A stretch of 33,833 nucleotides of DNA from the NCBI GenBank assembly GCA_025463055.1, contig JAOAPV010000001.1:1-33833 (forward strand), in the 5' to 3' direction. The position numbers and the translations under genes were made by a program. Source of the stretch: Candidatus Acidiferrum typicum. GTDB lineage: Bacteria; Acidobacteriota; Terriglobia; Acidiferrales; UBA7541. Below, piece after piece: positions 1-8,860 of this stretch. The notes beneath the pieces were generated by a model that was not told where the DNA came from, did no database searches, and saw only the letters and a list, made by a program, of their open reading frames with translations. How positions within the stretch are numbered: position 1 is the first letter of the stretch; every line of letters begins with the position of its first letter.

Positions 1-1243
1 ACCCGCTGATCGTGAAGCCGGCGCCAGAAACGCTATCTGAGGAAACGCTCACGTTCGTGTTGCCTGTGTTGGTCAACGTAACCGTATGGGTGCTGCTGCT
101 ACCCACGTTCACGTTTCCAAAACTCAAACTGCTGGGGCTGGCCGTAACTTGTACAGCCGCAACCACACCCGTACCGCTGAGCGCGATGCTGGTCGGCGAA
201 TTAGAAGCATTGCTGATCAGCGAAAGGTTCCCCGTCGCGCCGCTGTCCGCCGAAGGTGCGAAACTCACCGTAAACGCTGCAGTCTTACCGGGCGCCACAG
301 TCAGCGGCAGGGTGAGCCCGCTAAAACCAAAGCCGCTTCCGGAAACCGTCGCCTGCGAGATCACTAGGTTGGCGGTGCCTGAGTTTGCCAAGGTGATAGC
401 CTGCGTGTTCTTGGTTCCGACGACCACACTTCCAAAATTGGCACTGCTTGGCGTTGCCGCAAGAGTGCCTGAAGCAGAGGGGGAAGTTATAGTCACGATT
501 GCGGAGGCTGACTTGGTTGGATCGGCATTGCTCGTCGCTGTCACCAAAGCGGTTCCAGGACGCGAAGGAGCCGTATAGAACCCTGACGAGGTGATGGCTC
601 CTGAGGGAGCCTTCCAGTTGACTGATCGATCGGAGGCGGAGCCCTGAACCGTTGCGGCGAACTGAATGGTTTCACCCGTAGCCACAGAGGCGGTGGAAGG
701 AACAACCTCCACCGAAGTAACGGCGCTGGGCTGCGTTGCACCGATCCCGACTAGAGAAACCACCGTGGGTGAGGCGTGAGCGCTATCGACGAAAGAGGCG
801 CTTCCGGAAGCGCTACCCGCTGACGTAGGCGCAAACCGCACGGCGAAGACGACGTTTTGGCCAGACGCTAGGGTCGATGGAAGAGATGTCCCGCTGATGC
901 TGAAGCCGCTGCCGGAGACGGTCGCGCTCGTGATTGTGAGGCTACCCGTACCCGTGTTGCGGACCAAAAGCTTCTGCGTACTGTCGCTCCCGACCTGCAC
1001 ACTACCAAAGGAGAGTTGGGCAGTGTTGACAGCGAGCTGAGGGGAAGTCTGTGCGGAAACCTTTGAATTGGCACCCGTTACTCCGGCGCACCCGGTAGTC
1101 CAGAGCGCAGCGGCAAACGCCAAGATGAGGAACACAGACTTGAAACTTGCGTCCCTTACCCCGAAATCATGTCGCTTACGCTCTCTGTGCCCTGCAAGAT
1201 AGCAATAGAACGCACAGTACTTCAGATTCCCTGTCTTCCCCAC
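1..1243 (-). CDS. Choice-of-anchor-D / Ig-like repeat lipoprotein (3' end beyond window)
   Basis: The minus frame is open from a GTG at 1243 to the window edge, so the C-terminus is missing. A GAGGGG ribosome site lies just upstream of the GTG. After a basic leader comes a hydrophobic stretch (SVFLILAFAAALW) ending in a lipobox, TTGC, which suggests lipid anchoring and surface or periplasmic location. The rest is a series of beta-rich repeats. Each begins with a phrase such as LSFGSVQVGSDSTQ, NFGSVVVGTKNTQ or SFGNVGSSSTH, followed by an LTNTGT-like strand and VSGSGFSISG. This is the ASH/choice-of-anchor-D type found in large Acidobacteria surface proteins. A bacterial Ig-like segment (ATGETIQFAATV) lies between the first and second repeats. 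The partner or ligand is unknown. Apparent plus-strand ORFs here are repeat-driven shadows. Confidence 0.85.
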   Translation of the reverse strand, partial: MGKTGNLKYCAFYCYLAGHRERKRHDFGVRDASFKSVFLILAFAAALWTTGCAGVTGANSKVSAQTSPQLAVNTAQLSFGSVQVGSDSTQKLLVRNTGTGSLTITSATVSGSGFSISGTSLPSTLASGQNVVFAVRFAPTSAGSASGSASFVDSAHASPTVVSLVGIGATQPSAVTSVEVVPSTASVATGETIQFAATVQGSASDRSVNWKAPSGAITSSGFYTAPSRPGTALVTATSNADPTKSASAIVTITSPSASGTLAATPSSANFGSVVVGTKNTQAITLANSGTANLVISQATVSGSGFGFSGLTLPLTVAPGKTAAFTVSFAPSADSGATGNLSLISNASNSPTSIALSGTGVVAAVQVTASPSSLSFGNVNVGSSSTHTVTLTNTGNTNVSVSSDSVSGAGFTISG

Positions 1244-1270
1244 TGTTCCCCTCAACTAACCAGCTGAAAA

Positions 1271-1410
1271 TAGGCTAGTAAGGTCTTAGGCTAGTAAGGC
1301 TTGGCGAAGATGAATAGCTGGACAGTAGGACAATTGAAGGCCCCCTGACGTACCTGGTTCCTCGTACAGGACAGTCACGTACGCACATAGACCGCACATA
1401 GACATATGTC
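1271..1410. promoter_or_regulatory. Repeat- and palindrome-rich intergenic regulatory candidate
   Basis: This lies between the divergent lipoprotein and glycosyltransferase genes. Three elements are visible. A 16-nt unit (taggctagtaagg plus three bases) occurs twice head to tail at 1271-1286 and 1287-1302, with two mismatches. A perfect 11-nt tandem repeat, cgcacatagac, lies at 1382-1392 and 1393-1403. A perfect 10-bp palindrome, gacatatgtc, lies at 1401-1410. Such clusters between divergent genes often bind regulators, but no known operator was recognised and no clear -35/-10 pair was assigned. Confidence 0.4.
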
Positions 1411-1508
1411 CTACCGTCCAAGGTGGTGTTTCCGCTGTCCTTGGGTAATTACGGAAATGGCGAAAATCGATCAATAACCCTTCAATATTGGCCGTCGATT
1501 CGATATCA

Positions 1509-2714
1509 ATGACCCCAACAATCACTGCAACAATGCACGACGCTCCCCTGGGCGTTAAAGCCGGCAATGAAATAGATGTTTCTGTCGTAATGCCGTGCTT
1601 AAACGAAAGTGCGACGATCGGCACCTGCGTCAGTAAGGCCATCGAAGCGATGCAAAGACGCGGTATTCGAGGGGAAGTGGTCGTAGCGGATAACGGCAGC
1701 ACAGACGGCTCGCAACTGATCGCGGCGAACAGCGGTGCCCGCGTCGTTCCAATTGAAACGCGAGGCTATGGCAGCGCATTGCGCGGAGGTATTGCCGCTG
1801 CGCACGGGCGATTTATCCTCATGGGCGATGCTGATGACAGTTACGACTTTACTCAACTTCCAGCTTTCCTCGGGAAACTGCAGGAAGGCTACGACCTAGT
1901 GATGGGGAATCGGTTCCGAGGCGGAATCATGCCTGGCGCAATGCCCCCTCTGCACCGCTACGTGGGGAATCCCGTCCTTACTGGGATCGGCCGCCTATTC
2001 TTCAAGAGCCCCGTAAGGGATTTTCATTGTGGCCTGCGTGCCTTCCGCAAGGACAAGATCCAAGGACTTCAATTGCGGACTCTGGGCATGGAATTCGCAA
2101 GCGAAATGATTGTCAAGGCAACCATATTTGGGCTCCGCGTGACAGAAATCCCAACGACTCTTTCCCCCGATGGCCGGAACCGGGCTCCTCACCTGCGTAC
2201 ATGGCGGGACGGCTGGCGACATCTGCGATTTCTGCTGTTGTACAGCCCACGATGGCTATTTCTTTATCCCGGCGTAGTCTTGTTTTTGTTGGGAATAGTG
2301 ACCAGCGCATGGTTGCTGCCCGGTCCACGGATGGTCGGGGCGATCGGGTTCGATATCCACACGCTGCTGTTTGCGGCCATGACAGTCTTGATTGGGTTTC
2401 AATCCATGCTTTTCGCCACGTTCAGCAAGGTGTTCGCAATCTCCGAAGGGTTGCTTCCGGAAGACGCACGCCTCAATCGTCTTTTCACCTATATCGGTCT
2501 TGAAGTCGGGCTCGCAGTCGGCATCCTGCTAGCGGTCGCCGGGACCTCAGCGTGGGTGGTAGGCCTCGAATATTGGCGAAACCACCATTTCGGACCTCTT
2601 GATCCAGAAAAAACGCTTCGCATCGTCATTCCCGGCGTTGTGCTATTTACCCTTGGATTTCAGATTATCCTTTCGAGCTTCTTCCTCAGCGTTCTGGGAA
2701 TGAAGCGCCAATGA
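1509..2714 (+). CDS. GT2-family glycosyltransferase with C-terminal membrane helices
   Basis: This is a GT-A fold family 2 transferase of the dolichol-phosphate-sugar synthase-like type. It probably transfers a sugar from a nucleotide donor to a polyprenyl phosphate at the inner membrane. Visible features are the start of the fold (DVSVVMPCLNESATIG), the donor-site VVADNGSTDGS, the metal-binding acidic stretch MGDADDSYDF, and the conserved MGNRF and FHCGLRAF segments. Four hydrophobic segments follow in the last 150 residues or so (WLFLYPGVVLFLLGIV, TLLFAAMTVLIGF, VGLAVGILLAVAG, VVLFTLGFQIILSSFF). ATG 1509 was chosen. A TTG at 1488 and an ATG at 1533 are in frame, and none has a strong ribosome site. 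It is the first gene of the plus-strand polysaccharide locus. Confidence 0.88.
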   Translation: MTPTITATMHDAPLGVKAGNEIDVSVVMPCLNESATIGTCVSKAIEAMQRRGIRGEVVVADNGSTDGSQLIAANSGARVVPIETRGYGSALRGGIAAAHGRFILMGDADDSYDFTQLPAFLGKLQEGYDLVMGNRFRGGIMPGAMPPLHRYVGNPVLTGIGRLFFKSPVRDFHCGLRAFRKDKIQGLQLRTLGMEFASEMIVKATIFGLRVTEIPTTLSPDGRNRAPHLRTWRDGWRHLRFLLLYSPRWLFLYPGVVLFLLGIVTSAWLLPGPRMVGAIGFDIHTLLFAAMTVLIGFQSMLFATFSKVFAISEGLLPEDARLNRLFTYIGLEVGLAVGILLAVAGTSAWVVGLEYWRNHHFGPLDPEKTLRIVIPGVVLFTLGFQIILSSFFLSVLGMKRQ

Positions 2715-2805
2715 ATGACGTCGGCAACCTATTTGACCGGTGTTCTGCAGCTTACGAGAAGATTTAATCATGCGATTGCGCCATCGCAGGTAACTGGCAG
2801 GAGCG

Positions 2806-4383
2806 ATGAAGTGCCTGTTGATGCCTAGGCGGTCAAGAAATAAGGAGATGAAGCAGTTGCCACGCATGTGCACGAGCGGAAGGGTAAGACTGGCCTCTGC
2901 GGTCCTGTTTGTGATCGTTGTACGCATCGTTCTGATTGCTGGTGTGGTGAGAAGCACAGGGGTTCACTCGTTGTATGCACCGGATACCCAGAGCTACCTC
3001 GATTCAGCGCGTGCGATGCTGCATGGGACCTTCAGCGATGGTGAGCAGCGACCGGAAATCACTCGCACCCCGGGGTTCCCCGCGTTGCTGATGTTCGGAT
3101 TGACAGTCAGGCACGTCGCAATCACGACCATTGGCCTACATTTACTCTTAGTCGGCGCGTGCACCTGCGCAATCTATCATCTCGCAAAACGGATACTCTC
3201 GTCCGCAACGGTGGCGTTTTGCGCCGCGGTTCTTTATGGCCTTGAACCCGTTTCGGTAATTTATTCCTGCACATTGCTTTCGGAAACTCTATTTACAACT
3301 CTCGTCCTATTTTTCGTCGTCGCGTGTTTCAGGTATTTTGACCAGCCATCATCGTACAAGGTGGTTGTCGCGGCATTGTTTATAACGGGAGCTACATTCA
3401 CACGCCCGGTAACGTATTACTTTCCAGCAGTAGTCGTGGCGTTTCTCCTTGTCTTCCCGCGTACGATGAACATTTCGCGCAGACTGTGTTCCGCTGTTAC
3501 CTTTTTTGTCATCTCCGCCTTCGCCTTTGGCGGGTGGCAGTACCGCAATCACGCGAAATCGGGGTACGGTGGATTTTCGGCGATCCAAGAGCTCACACTC
3601 TACTTCTACTCGGCTGCGGCAGTCGAAGCACATGAGCAACAAGTCAGTTTTTCGGCAATGCAGCAGCAACTCGGCTTTAACAACCCATCCATTTATTTCT
3701 CACAACATCCTGAACAACAGTCGGAACGAGACGGTGAGATATTTACATACATGCGACGAACGGCCATTCACACAATCGCCGCTCACCCGCTAGTTTACTT
3801 GCGACTCCACCTTCTCGGTGTTCTCGTCGAACTGGGCGATCCCGGGGCAACGGACCTATTGCGCATGTTTGGACGCTATCCTGAGGGTGGTCTGCTTTCT
3901 CGCATTGTATCAGGTGACTTTCTCGCACCGATCCACGCGGCTGCTCAGAGCCCGCTTCTGGCGCTGGTAATGGTAGGGCTCGCCTCCTTTTCAGCCGTGC
4001 TGTACGTCTGCGCCATTGCTGGCGCTTCCTACCTTCCTTTCAAAGATACGACATTCCTGTGCGCCTCCCTGATCGCGTACTTGCTTTTCGCCTCTGCGGG
4101 CCCGGCATCTGTCGCGCGCTATCGCCATCCCATCATGCCGTTTATTTGTATCTTGGCGGCTCAGGGGTTCTTCGCCGTGAGCCGCAAACTACGCAGCCTA
4201 ATCGTTAGTTTTCGCCTTCTGCCCGCGCGCTCACCCGCTTGCAACACGTCAGCCTGTAGTAACGCTAAATCGTCGGTGCCTCGCGAATCGGAGGGCCAAA
4301 CGCGAGCATCCCAAATGAACGAAGGTCGCGGACATGTCACTGCTTCTCGGAACCTTGTTGTTGACTTCATGGAGCGCTATTAG
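2806..4383 (+). CDS. GT39-like (ArnT/PMT-type) multi-spanning glycosyltransferase
   Basis: A polytopic membrane protein of about 525 aa. The N-terminal helix (VLFVIVVRIVLIAGVV) is followed by a periplasmic loop with APDTQSYLDSARAML and TRTPGFPALL. In the GT39/ArnT superfamily the acidic residue of this first loop is catalytic and the TPG-FP stretch is conserved. About eight further hydrophobic segments run to residue ~450, and the tail is polar. It would use a lipid-linked sugar donor to glycosylate a glycan or protein outside the cytoplasm. ATG 2806 has a GGCAGGAG-like site very close upstream, and ATG 2848 is an alternative. The last 50 nt overlap the next gene in another frame. Assignment to the superfamily is firm; substrate is unknown. 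Confidence 0.8.
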   Translation: MKCLLMPRRSRNKEMKQLPRMCTSGRVRLASAVLFVIVVRIVLIAGVVRSTGVHSLYAPDTQSYLDSARAMLHGTFSDGEQRPEITRTPGFPALLMFGLTVRHVAITTIGLHLLLVGACTCAIYHLAKRILSSATVAFCAAVLYGLEPVSVIYSCTLLSETLFTTLVLFFVVACFRYFDQPSSYKVVVAALFITGATFTRPVTYYFPAVVVAFLLVFPRTMNISRRLCSAVTFFVISAFAFGGWQYRNHAKSGYGGFSAIQELTLYFYSAAAVEAHEQQVSFSAMQQQLGFNNPSIYFSQHPEQQSERDGEIFTYMRRTAIHTIAAHPLVYLRLHLLGVLVELGDPGATDLLRMFGRYPEGGLLSRIVSGDFLAPIHAAAQSPLLALVMVGLASFSAVLYVCAIAGASYLPFKDTTFLCASLIAYLLFASAGPASVARYRHPIMPFICILAAQGFFAVSRKLRSLIVSFRLLPARSPACNTSACSNAKSSVPRESEGQTRASQMNEGRGHVTASRNLVVDFMERY

Positions 4384-5809
4384 CACCAGCGCGACACCCG
4401 CTGCTTTCCCGGGTGCGCAAGGGGGTGGCGCCGCCGCGGCAGGCGGACGTGGGGGCTTCGTTTGTGAAGTGACCAATCTGGACGACGGTGGTCCCAAAAG
4501 TTTTCGCGACTGCCTCACGCGCAGTGGTCCTAGAACGGTGGTCTTCCGAGTGGCTGGCATCATTTGGCTCAAAACCGGGATTCGCATCACCGAGCCGTAC
4601 ATCACCATCGCCGGTCAGACTGCTCCAGGTGGAGGCATTCTTTTATCGGGCAAGCAGATGGGTCCTGATTCAATGATCTTTGTTGGGACTCACGATGTAA
4701 TCATGCGATACATTCGCATCCGCGTAGGAAGTGGCTCCAGTCGTAATCCAGGCCCAGCCAGCGGTGTCGTAGGTGTTGCGATCATGAATTACGATATTTA
4801 TAACGTGATAGTTGACCATGTCTCGATCAGTTGGACCGACAACAAGCCCTTCGTCGTCCATGCCAACTACGGGCCAGGAATCCACAACGTCACGATGCAA
4901 TGGACGATGACCAACGAAGGGCTACTTGGTCACTCGGTTGGTCCGGGCGTGGGGAACCAAAACGGCACCTATAACGCCTTTACCGATATCGACTTCCATC
5001 ACAACTTGTGGACAGACTACAGCCATCGGCTACCGTTAACCGGGCAGAAAACCATGCATATGGTTAACAACATCATCTACAATTGGGGCTTCTACGCCAC
5101 AGGGACCGAAGGCCCCCAGAGTTCGGACATCATCGGTAACTTATATAAAGCTGGTCCTTACAGACCTAGAGCTTACAAATACGAAATGCTTTTCAATACG
5201 ACAGGCGGATCATCCGGCTTCACAGGAAATCCTAGCATCTATCTCGTGGGCAACAAGGGGCCGAACCAGCCGAATTCCTCGGGAGATCAATGGGCGATGG
5301 CAAACATGAATACTGTTGAGAATGGCGCTCCGGCAGGTCCCGTCCCTGCCAGTTGGCGACGCAGCGCACCCTTGCCCACACAGCCGTTTCCCATCACGCC
5401 TGACGATGTGAACAATCTCGAGAATGTCCTGTTGCCGACGGTCGGTGCGTCACAGAGGCGGGACTGCAACGGCAACTGGGTGCTCAACCGCGACGCAGTC
5501 GACACCAGGCTCATCAACGAGTACAAGGCGGGAACCGGCATCATACCAGCATCAGAGACCGACGTTGGCGGCTTTCCGATCATTGCTCCTGGCACGCCCT
5601 GCGCTGACTCCGACCACGACGGGATGCCTGATGCCTGGGAAATCGCGCATGGCCTTAACCCTAAGGACCCATCTGACGGACCCAAACTGAACAGAGATGG
5701 ATACACCAATCTCGAACATTTCTTGAATGGCGGACATCGCGTCCGAACCGATCATTCCAAGGGAGCCCGCAGCGCAATGAGCTCCCGTGCGGGGAGCCAT
5801 GTTCGTTAG
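4334..5809 (+). CDS. Secreted pectate-lyase-like (PL1-type) beta-helix protein
   Basis: A signal peptide (MSLLLGTLLLTSWSAISTSA) precedes PAAFPGAQGGG, the usual opening of PL1-type pectate lyase proteins. The parallel beta-helix carries YITIAGQTAPGGGILL, VIVDHVSISWTDN and DIDFHHNLWTDYSHRLP, which match the core PL1 turns. The last of these corresponds to the region with the catalytic basic residue. The C-terminus ends in a thrombospondin-3-like calcium motif, DSDHDGMPDAWEIAHGLNP, then LNRDGYTNLEHFLNG. It probably cleaves an acidic polysaccharide, perhaps the polymer made by this locus, in the periplasm or outside. It overlaps the preceding glycosyltransferase gene by 50 nt. Substrate and catalytic competence are not proven by the sequence. 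Confidence 0.85.
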   Translation: MSLLLGTLLLTSWSAISTSATPAAFPGAQGGGAAAAGGRGGFVCEVTNLDDGGPKSFRDCLTRSGPRTVVFRVAGIIWLKTGIRITEPYITIAGQTAPGGGILLSGKQMGPDSMIFVGTHDVIMRYIRIRVGSGSSRNPGPASGVVGVAIMNYDIYNVIVDHVSISWTDNKPFVVHANYGPGIHNVTMQWTMTNEGLLGHSVGPGVGNQNGTYNAFTDIDFHHNLWTDYSHRLPLTGQKTMHMVNNIIYNWGFYATGTEGPQSSDIIGNLYKAGPYRPRAYKYEMLFNTTGGSSGFTGNPSIYLVGNKGPNQPNSSGDQWAMANMNTVENGAPAGPVPASWRRSAPLPTQPFPITPDDVNNLENVLLPTVGASQRRDCNGNWVLNRDAVDTRLINEYKAGTGIIPASETDVGGFPIIAPGTPCADSDHDGMPDAWEIAHGLNPKDPSDGPKLNRDGYTNLEHFLNGGHRVRTDHSKGARSAMSSRAGSHVR

Positions 5810-6012
5810 GTTCAGTTAGGTCCTGCGGCCATAGCGGCACGCCTCCATAGAAGAAGTTCTTGGCCGCCGCGCAGTCGGCGCTGCGGCGCCTAACCGACCG
5901 ACCCAGCCCGAAATCCACGTTTGCGTTTCACACCCGTCAGTGAGACGCGCGCCAAAACTCTCGACTAAAAACCCGCAATGGCTCTTCAGAGCAATTCGTA
6001 AAAGAAAATCGT

Positions 6013-7560
6013 ATGCCGTGGCCGCCTTCGCAAGGAAAACCTACGTCTTCAAAACTGTGCTGCACGGGTCAACTCACTGCGTGTCAGCAATCTAGCCTCG
6101 TCGATCTTCCACCGCTCGGCAAATGGCCTTCCTGGACCCACCACCTCTTGCTCATATTTCTTCTAGTTGCCTTCTTGCTTCGCGTCGGAATCGCTACTCG
6201 GTTTCCTAGCATCGATTACCCGGATGAGACATTCCAAACCCGCGAACCGGCACACCACATTGCTTATGGAAATTGGGTCGTTACATGGGAATACAGGCGA
6301 GGTGTTCGATCATGGGTGTTTCCCGCCTTCCTGGCTGCGGTAATGCGGGCAACCGCATGGATGGGCGACGGATCCGAAGGCTACTTGCTAGGCATTGCTA
6401 TCGTCCTCTCTGCGCTTTCACTCCCAACCATTTGGTCGGGCATGCTTTGGTCTTACCGGGTCAGCGGATGTTTGGCGGCTGTATTAACAGGATGTATCTC
6501 TGTCTTCTGGTACGAGCTAATCTATTACGATCCTAGGGCGCTGTCCGAGGTCGTGGCAGGCCATCTGCTCCTTCCGGGATTGTACTTGGGAGCATTCGAT
6601 GGAGAGGTTTCCTCGCAAAGGAAGCGTCTTTTCACAGCCGGCCTTTTGTGTGGTCTTGCGGGTGCGCTGAGGTTTCATCTAGCGCCCGCTATTTTTCTGG
6701 CGACCGTCTATTTCTGCAAGCGCAACTGGAGAGAACGGCTTCCTGCCGTCCTACTTGGAGTTTGCACGCCGATTTTGGTCTTCGGTTTTGTGGATGCTGT
6801 TACGTGGTCCTATCCCTTCCACTCCTACGTCGAGAATTTTCGCTACAACATCGTCGAGGATAAGGCCGCGGTCGTCCACGGCGTACGCCCGTGGTATTGG
6901 TATTTCGAGTATCTCACTCTGCATATCGGGCCGATGCTGCCACTGGCGGTTCTAGGTGCAATTTGGCGCGCCCGCTTCTTGGGCTGTGTAGCGTTGGCAA
7001 TCCTCATTCCTCACACCTTGTTGCAACACAAGGAATTCCGATTTTTATTTCCACTCTTGCCCATCCTGCTGACCCTCGCAGGCATCGGCCTGGCAGATCT
7101 CGTCGCCACGTGGAACGCTCAACTGTCAACGCGACGCGCTAGAGCCAGCATCGTTGCGGGCGCTCTGATGTTTGTTGTCATCACGTCGGTGTCATTGGCC
7201 AGGGTTTATCCGAGGTGGAAAAAGGCGCGTGAGAACAGCCTTGCCTTCGAGGAACTCAGCCACAGCCCTACTCTGTGTGGCGTGGCGATCGTGGGCGATT
7301 CCTATTCTTGGGCCGACTACGGAGGATATACGTACCTGCATAGAAGCGTGCCAATATACCTGGTTCCAAACAAAGATCAGATCGGAAAGCTTTCACCGAG
7401 TTTCAACACTCTTGTTATCTCGGAACGTCTTTCCGAGCAGGCCGGGGATTTCGTCCCGGCGAAGTGCTGGGGTCTGGTTTGTCTATATACGAGGCCGGGA
7501 ACATGCTCGCCTGGGCCCGCCGAGGAAATCAACGACGCGCTCCGAAGAAGAAATCGGTGA
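6013..7560 (+). CDS. GT22-like (ALG9/PIG-B type) mannosyltransferase
   Basis: A polytopic membrane protein of about 515 aa. After the first helix (LLLIFLLVAFLLRVGI) comes DYPDETFQTREPAHH, then VTWEYRRGVRSWVFPAF. The PDE-x-FQ, TWE and RS-x-x-P pattern is the signature of the Alg9/PIG-M mannosyltransferase superfamily, where the acidic pair in the first outer loop is catalytic. About eight more hydrophobic stretches follow, including HKEFRFLFPLLPILLTLAG, which carries the family's HKE-RF motif. It likely adds a mannose-type residue from a polyprenyl-phosphate donor to the lipid-linked glycan. The ATG at 6013 has no clear ribosome site. About 200 nt without a gene separates it from the lyase gene. 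Family call is strong; donor sugar is inferred. Confidence 0.85.
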   Translation: MPWPPSQGKPTSSKLCCTGQLTACQQSSLVDLPPLGKWPSWTHHLLLIFLLVAFLLRVGIATRFPSIDYPDETFQTREPAHHIAYGNWVVTWEYRRGVRSWVFPAFLAAVMRATAWMGDGSEGYLLGIAIVLSALSLPTIWSGMLWSYRVSGCLAAVLTGCISVFWYELIYYDPRALSEVVAGHLLLPGLYLGAFDGEVSSQRKRLFTAGLLCGLAGALRFHLAPAIFLATVYFCKRNWRERLPAVLLGVCTPILVFGFVDAVTWSYPFHSYVENFRYNIVEDKAAVVHGVRPWYWYFEYLTLHIGPMLPLAVLGAIWRARFLGCVALAILIPHTLLQHKEFRFLFPLLPILLTLAGIGLADLVATWNAQLSTRRARASIVAGALMFVVITSVSLARVYPRWKKARENSLAFEELSHSPTLCGVAIVGDSYSWADYGGYTYLHRSVPIYLVPNKDQIGKLSPSFNTLVISERLSEQAGDFVPAKCWGLVCLYTRPGTCSPGPAEEINDALRRRNR

Positions 7561-7585
7561 CGCACTACCTCGCGAGAGAGCCGAA

Positions 7586-8860
7586 ATGCAAACCTGCGTT
7601 GGAACGGCAAGAAAATGTGCGTTGGTGCCACCCAACGTCGACATATCACGACGGCCCCGCGTCGTCCACGTTGTGACATCGGACCTCGCAGTTAAGCTCA
7701 TGCGAGGTCAGCTGCAGTACCTTGAGCACAACGGCTTTGACGTCACCGTCATCTGTTCGCCGGGAAAATGGGTCGAAGCAGTGGGCCGAAGGGAGGGTGT
7801 GCAGATCATAGAACTGCCCATGGCCCGAGAGATTGCTCCCTTGCGGGATCTTATGTCCCTGTGTCGCTTATGCCGAATCATACGTACGCTTCGCCCCGCT
7901 GTCACCAATGTCGGGACTCCCAAGGCAGGGTTGCTGGCGGGCTTTGCAGCCTGGATGAACCGCGTCCCTTGTCGGGTTTACACTCTGCGCGGCTTGCGAT
8001 TTGAGACTATGAACGGGTTGAAGCGGCGTCTCCTAGTGTGTACGGAGCGCTTGGCTTGTCATTTTGCCGATCGCGTCATATGTGTCAGCCCGAGCCTACG
8101 TGAGAAGGCAATCGCGTTTGGGCTCACAGGCCGGGACCGAACAGTAGTTTTCGGATCTGGCAGCAGCAATGGAGTGGATGCATCGCGCTTCGCGTCAACA
8201 CCGGAGAGGGTGAGGCAAGCAGCCGAGTTGCGATGTAAATTGGGCATCCCTCCGCAAGCACCTGTCCTAGGCTTTGTTGGGCGTCTGACCCGCGACAAAG
8301 GCATTTCTGAGCTGGTGGAATCTTTTCTGAGACTTGGTCATGAATTCCCAGATCTCCGGCTACTTCTGCTGGGGCTCTCCGAGGAAGAAGACCTACTTGA
8401 TCTCAGAACTCGGAGGTGTCTAAAGGCGCATCCACGTGTGGTTTTAGCGGGAGAAGTTGCGGATACCGCCCCCTATTACGCACTGATGGATGTCTTGGCC
8501 TTGCCAAGTCACCGGGAAGGCTTTCCCAATGTTGTTTTGGAGGCATATGCCGCAGGGAAACCAGTCGTGGCCGCCCGGGCTACCGGCATCGTGGACGCCG
8601 TTGTGAATGGAGAGACCGGCCTACTGTTCCCTGTAGGGGACGTAGCAGCTCTTACGAGTGCCTTACAGATGCTTCTCAGCGACAAAGCCTCGGCCCGCAA
8701 ATTTGGATGCGCTGGTCAGGAGTTGATCAAACGTGAGTTTCGACAGGAGATGATTTGGGAGGCGCTCAACGAAGAGTATAGGCGGATGCATTTGAATAAG
8801 GGGTCTGTCACTGCCGCTGGCGCCGACGACGGCGGTGTCCGATTTGAATCTGGTAATTAA
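7586..8860 (+). CDS. GT4-family glycosyltransferase
   Basis: A GT-B fold family 4 transferase of about 424 aa in the cytoplasm. The N-terminal domain begins RVVHVVTSDLAVKLMRGQ and continues with VTVICSPGKW and GTPKAGLLAGFAA. The C-terminal domain has VLGFVGRLTRDKGISELV and the donor-binding E-x7-E signature in SHREGFPNVVLEAYAAG. The upstream part of the open frame (7172-7585) overlaps the GT22 gene and reads as non-protein, so ATG 7586, 26 nt after the GT22 stop, was chosen. No strong ribosome site is visible. It overlaps the following sugar transferase by 26 nt, which indicates co-transcription and perhaps coupled translation. It resembles transferases that add the second sugar after a PglC-like enzyme. 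Confidence 0.9.
   Translation: MQTCVGTARKCALVPPNVDISRRPRVVHVVTSDLAVKLMRGQLQYLEHNGFDVTVICSPGKWVEAVGRREGVQIIELPMAREIAPLRDLMSLCRLCRIIRTLRPAVTNVGTPKAGLLAGFAAWMNRVPCRVYTLRGLRFETMNGLKRRLLVCTERLACHFADRVICVSPSLREKAIAFGLTGRDRTVVFGSGSSNGVDASRFASTPERVRQAAELRCKLGIPPQAPVLGFVGRLTRDKGISELVESFLRLGHEFPDLRLLLLGLSEEEDLLDLRTRRCLKAHPRVVLAGEVADTAPYYALMDVLALPSHREGFPNVVLEAYAAGKPVVAARATGIVDAVVNGETGLLFPVGDVAALTSALQMLLSDKASARKFGCAGQELIKREFRQEMIWEALNEEYRRMHLNKGSVTAAGADDGGVRFESGN

Noticed and set aside
12-578. Plus-strand 188-codon open frame
   Set aside because: It is antisense to the Ig-like repeat lipoprotein, whose minus frame is open throughout and has a signal peptide, lipobox and ribosome site.
7172-7585. N-terminal extension of the GT4 gene
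   Set aside because: It overlaps the GT22 gene in another frame and is arginine/serine-rich with no fold; the GT-B domain starts just after 7586.
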